Below are positions 39,882-43,385 of a stretch of 43,385 bases of DNA, piece by piece. How positions within the stretch are numbered: the first letter of the stretch is position 1; the number at the start of each line of letters is the position of its first letter. Source of the DNA: an uncultured Thiodictyon sp. (GTDB lineage: Bacteria; Pseudomonadota; Gammaproteobacteria; Chromatiales; Chromatiaceae); assembly GCA_903837595.1 (NCBI GenBank), contig CAILVI010000323.1, forward strand, positions 1 to 43,385, read 5' to 3'. Under the pieces are notes generated by a model. It saw nothing but the letters and a program-made list of their open reading frames with translations. It did not search any database and was not told the DNA's origin. A program made the position numbers and the translations under genes.

Positions 39882-40604
39882 ATGACCGACCCCGTCCGCA
39901 TCATCATCGTCGAGGACGATCTCCCGCTGGCGCGGGGGATCGCCCGCTGTCTGGAACTCGACGGCCACCATACCGCGCTGGCGCCGAGTGCTGCTGAGTT
40001 TCGCCGTATCTACCGCAACGCGGGGGCCGACTTGGTGCTCCTGGATCTGAATCTGGGGGCCGACGACGGGATGGACCTGGCCCGGGAACTGGGGGCGACC
40101 ACGCCCGTGGCGCTGATCATCCTCACCGGCCGCGACGACCCGGACGAGCGTATCCGCGGCCTGGATGCGGGCGCCGACGATTATGTGACCAAGCCATTCG
40201 AGGTGGGTGAATTGCGCGCCCGGGTGCGCGCCGTCCTGCGTCGCCGCTGCCCGGCGCCCAACCCGGAGGGCCGGCTGCGGGTCGGTCCGGTGGTGCTGGA
40301 TCTGGCGACCCGTGTGGTGCGCGATGACGGCGACGGGCCGGCGGTGGAATTGACTGAGACCCAGGCCGGAATCCTCGCTCGACTGATGCGGCACGCCGGC
40401 CGCCCGGTCGGCCGCGGTGACCTGCTGAACAGCGTTCATTGGGGGCCGGGCAATCGTGCCGCGGATGTCCATGTGGGCCACATCCGTCGCAAGCTCGAAG
40501 AGGCTGGAATCGATGCGCTGGTGATCGCCGCCGCGCGCGGGCGCGGCTATGTCCTCTTACTCAGGGGCGAGGAGGGCGCGGCGGCGGGCGACCTGGCGGG
40601 CTGA
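39882..40604 (+). CDS. OmpR-family response regulator
   Basis: A 240-residue regulator with a receiver (VRIIIVEDDLPLARGIAR, Asp55 in LLDLNLGADDG, Lys in YVTKPFEVGELRAR) and a winged-helix DNA-binding domain (VELTETQAGILARLMRHAGR, AADVHVGHIRRKLEEAG, ARGRGYVLLL). ATG 39882 has AGGA six bases upstream. It is divergent from the soluble hybrid kinase and converges on the BarA-like kinase, either of which could phosphorylate it; no classical partner kinase is adjacent. Confidence 0.93.
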   Translation: MTDPVRIIIVEDDLPLARGIARCLELDGHHTALAPSAAEFRRIYRNAGADLVLLDLNLGADDGMDLARELGATTPVALIILTGRDDPDERIRGLDAGADDYVTKPFEVGELRARVRAVLRRRCPAPNPEGRLRVGPVVLDLATRVVRDDGDGPAVELTETQAGILARLMRHAGRPVGRGDLLNSVHWGPGNRAADVHVGHIRRKLEEAGIDALVIAAARGRGYVLLLRGEEGAAAGDLAG

Positions 40605-40668
40605 GGCAGCACAGTTCCCGATACCACGGGGGCGGTCGAGCCGGTGGCGTGAAATTGGACAGGATTAA

Positions 40669-42972
<2,304 letters not shown>

Positions 42973-43180
42973 GGGTTGGGGTCCGGGGGTTCCCGCGCTG
43001 GCGCGGCACTGGACGATGGTCGCAAGACCTTGAGCATTGCCCCATCCGCGCGGATATGGCCGAGGTCAAGCCGCATTATGTCCCAACGGCCGGCGCGGTG
43101 CCTGTCGGCGCGTGTGGGGGCCGTTCCGGCTGGCTTGGACGGTGGGTGGGGCGGGCAGAGCCGGCCAGGTAGTCGGCCAT

Positions 43181-43203
43181 GGCTTTGATCATTGTTCCGG
43201 CCA
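43181..43203. repeat. Anchor motif TTTGATCATTGTTCCGGCCA
   Basis: One of five copies of a 20-base motif (others at 2698-2719, 2956-2978, 14428-14447 and 22829-22849). Here it lies 15 bases before the double hairpin at 43219, in the same relative orientation as at the other sites. Confidence 0.75.
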
Positions 43204-43218
43204 CAATGGCTCCTGTAG

Positions 43219-43270
43219 GGTGCGGTGAGGAACGAACCGCACCATGCGGACTGCGGTGCGGTTCGTTCCT
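43219..43270. repeat. Two mutually exclusive hairpins of the GAGGAACGA family
   Basis: GGTGCGGT (43219-43226) can pair with ACCGCACC (43236-43243), giving the same hairpin type as at 1008-1032. The larger segment AGGAACGAACCGCACC (43228-43243) is also perfectly complementary over 16 bases to GGTGCGGTTCGTTCCT (43255-43270). Only one of the two can form at a time. Confidence 0.8.
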
Positions 43271-43298
43271 GACACTGGTGGCGAATTCTCCGGCCCCC

Positions 43299-43385
43299 TC
43301 AGGCAGCCTGCTGCAACCTGGCAAAGCGCGAGCGTCTGGTCGGCGCCACGGGCGTTCCGTCCAGCCATTCGCAGACCCGTACCAG
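43299..43385 (-). CDS. C-terminal end of an unknown protein, cut by the window edge
   Basis: An open frame enters from the right edge and ends at TGA (43299-43301), encoding 28 residues that include VRVCEWLDGTPVAPTRRSRF. The family is not recognisable from so little. It is transcribed towards the kinase gene at 42972. Confidence 0.4.
   Translation of the reverse strand: MVRVCEWLDGTPVAPTRRSRFARLQQAA

Larger units (their letters stand above)
42973..43298. other. Intergenic region of 326 bases with anchor motif and nested hairpins
   Basis: No gene seen. It contains the promoter side of the BarA-like kinase, the anchor motif at 43181-43203 and the double hairpin at 43219-43270. Confidence 0.55.

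Overview
The window is GC-rich chromosomal DNA from a Gram-negative proteobacterium. The protein style (RND/adaptor pair, OmpR and LysR regulators, Sad-like aldehyde dehydrogenase, ArsA/ArsD/Acr3 arsenic operon, very large multi-PAS hybrid kinases) and the density of short palindromic repeats and toxin-antitoxin genes suggest a gammaproteobacterium, perhaps a purple sulfur bacterium of the Chromatiaceae. That placement is an inference: no rRNA, tRNA or photosynthesis gene is present to confirm it.

Layout. (1) 1-2.7 kb: a visibly A/T-richer accessory stretch with the end of an unknown gene, a MazEF-like pair, an orphan HicB-like antitoxin, a small membrane protein and an ADP-ribosylglycohydrolase. 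(2) 2.7-3.2 kb: a composite repeat with inverted ends. (3) 3.2-8.4 kb: succinate-semialdehyde-type dehydrogenase, an EnvZ/OmpR-like two-component pair, an old-yellow-enzyme reductase and a shortened DsbA-like protein whose upstream region carries the remains of a LysR gene start. (4) 8.6-10.4 kb: an intact VapBC pair and a SAM methyltransferase. (5) 10.4-14.5 kb: a decaying region holding two tandem copies of an SGNH-hydrolase/acyltransferase gene pair, each broken in a different half, among fragments of DUF433, TIR/CHAT-like, YhaV-like and HigA-like genes. (6) 14.5-19.8 kb: RND pump, adaptor and divergent LysR regulator. (7) 19.9-24.8 kb: an EF-hand protein facing a complete arsenic operon (arsR-arsC-acr3-arsD-arsA) that is interrupted by a hairpin repeat. 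(8) 24.8-26.3 kb: more broken toxin-antitoxin pieces and palindromes. (9) 26.3-30.6 kb: ChrA, MoaD, MoaA, a lytic transglycosylase and an NTF2-like protein. (10) 30.8-43 kb: a signalling block with three hybrid histidine kinases, two stand-alone response regulators and a REC-EAL c-di-GMP phosphodiesterase. Four of these genes lie head to tail on the minus strand.

The most interesting signals are: the reciprocal decay of the duplicated SGNH/acyltransferase module; a family of composite hairpin repeats sharing one anchor motif (five sites), one copy inside the ars operon and another flanked by a possible 9-bp target duplication; a pair of hairpins with compensatory base changes, one of which extends a MazF-like reading frame; and a kinase/REC/EAL operon whose phosphodiesterase gene carries an 11-base homopolymer. 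I did not find a clearly complete, wholly new system. The signalling operon and the repeat family are the best candidates for follow-up.
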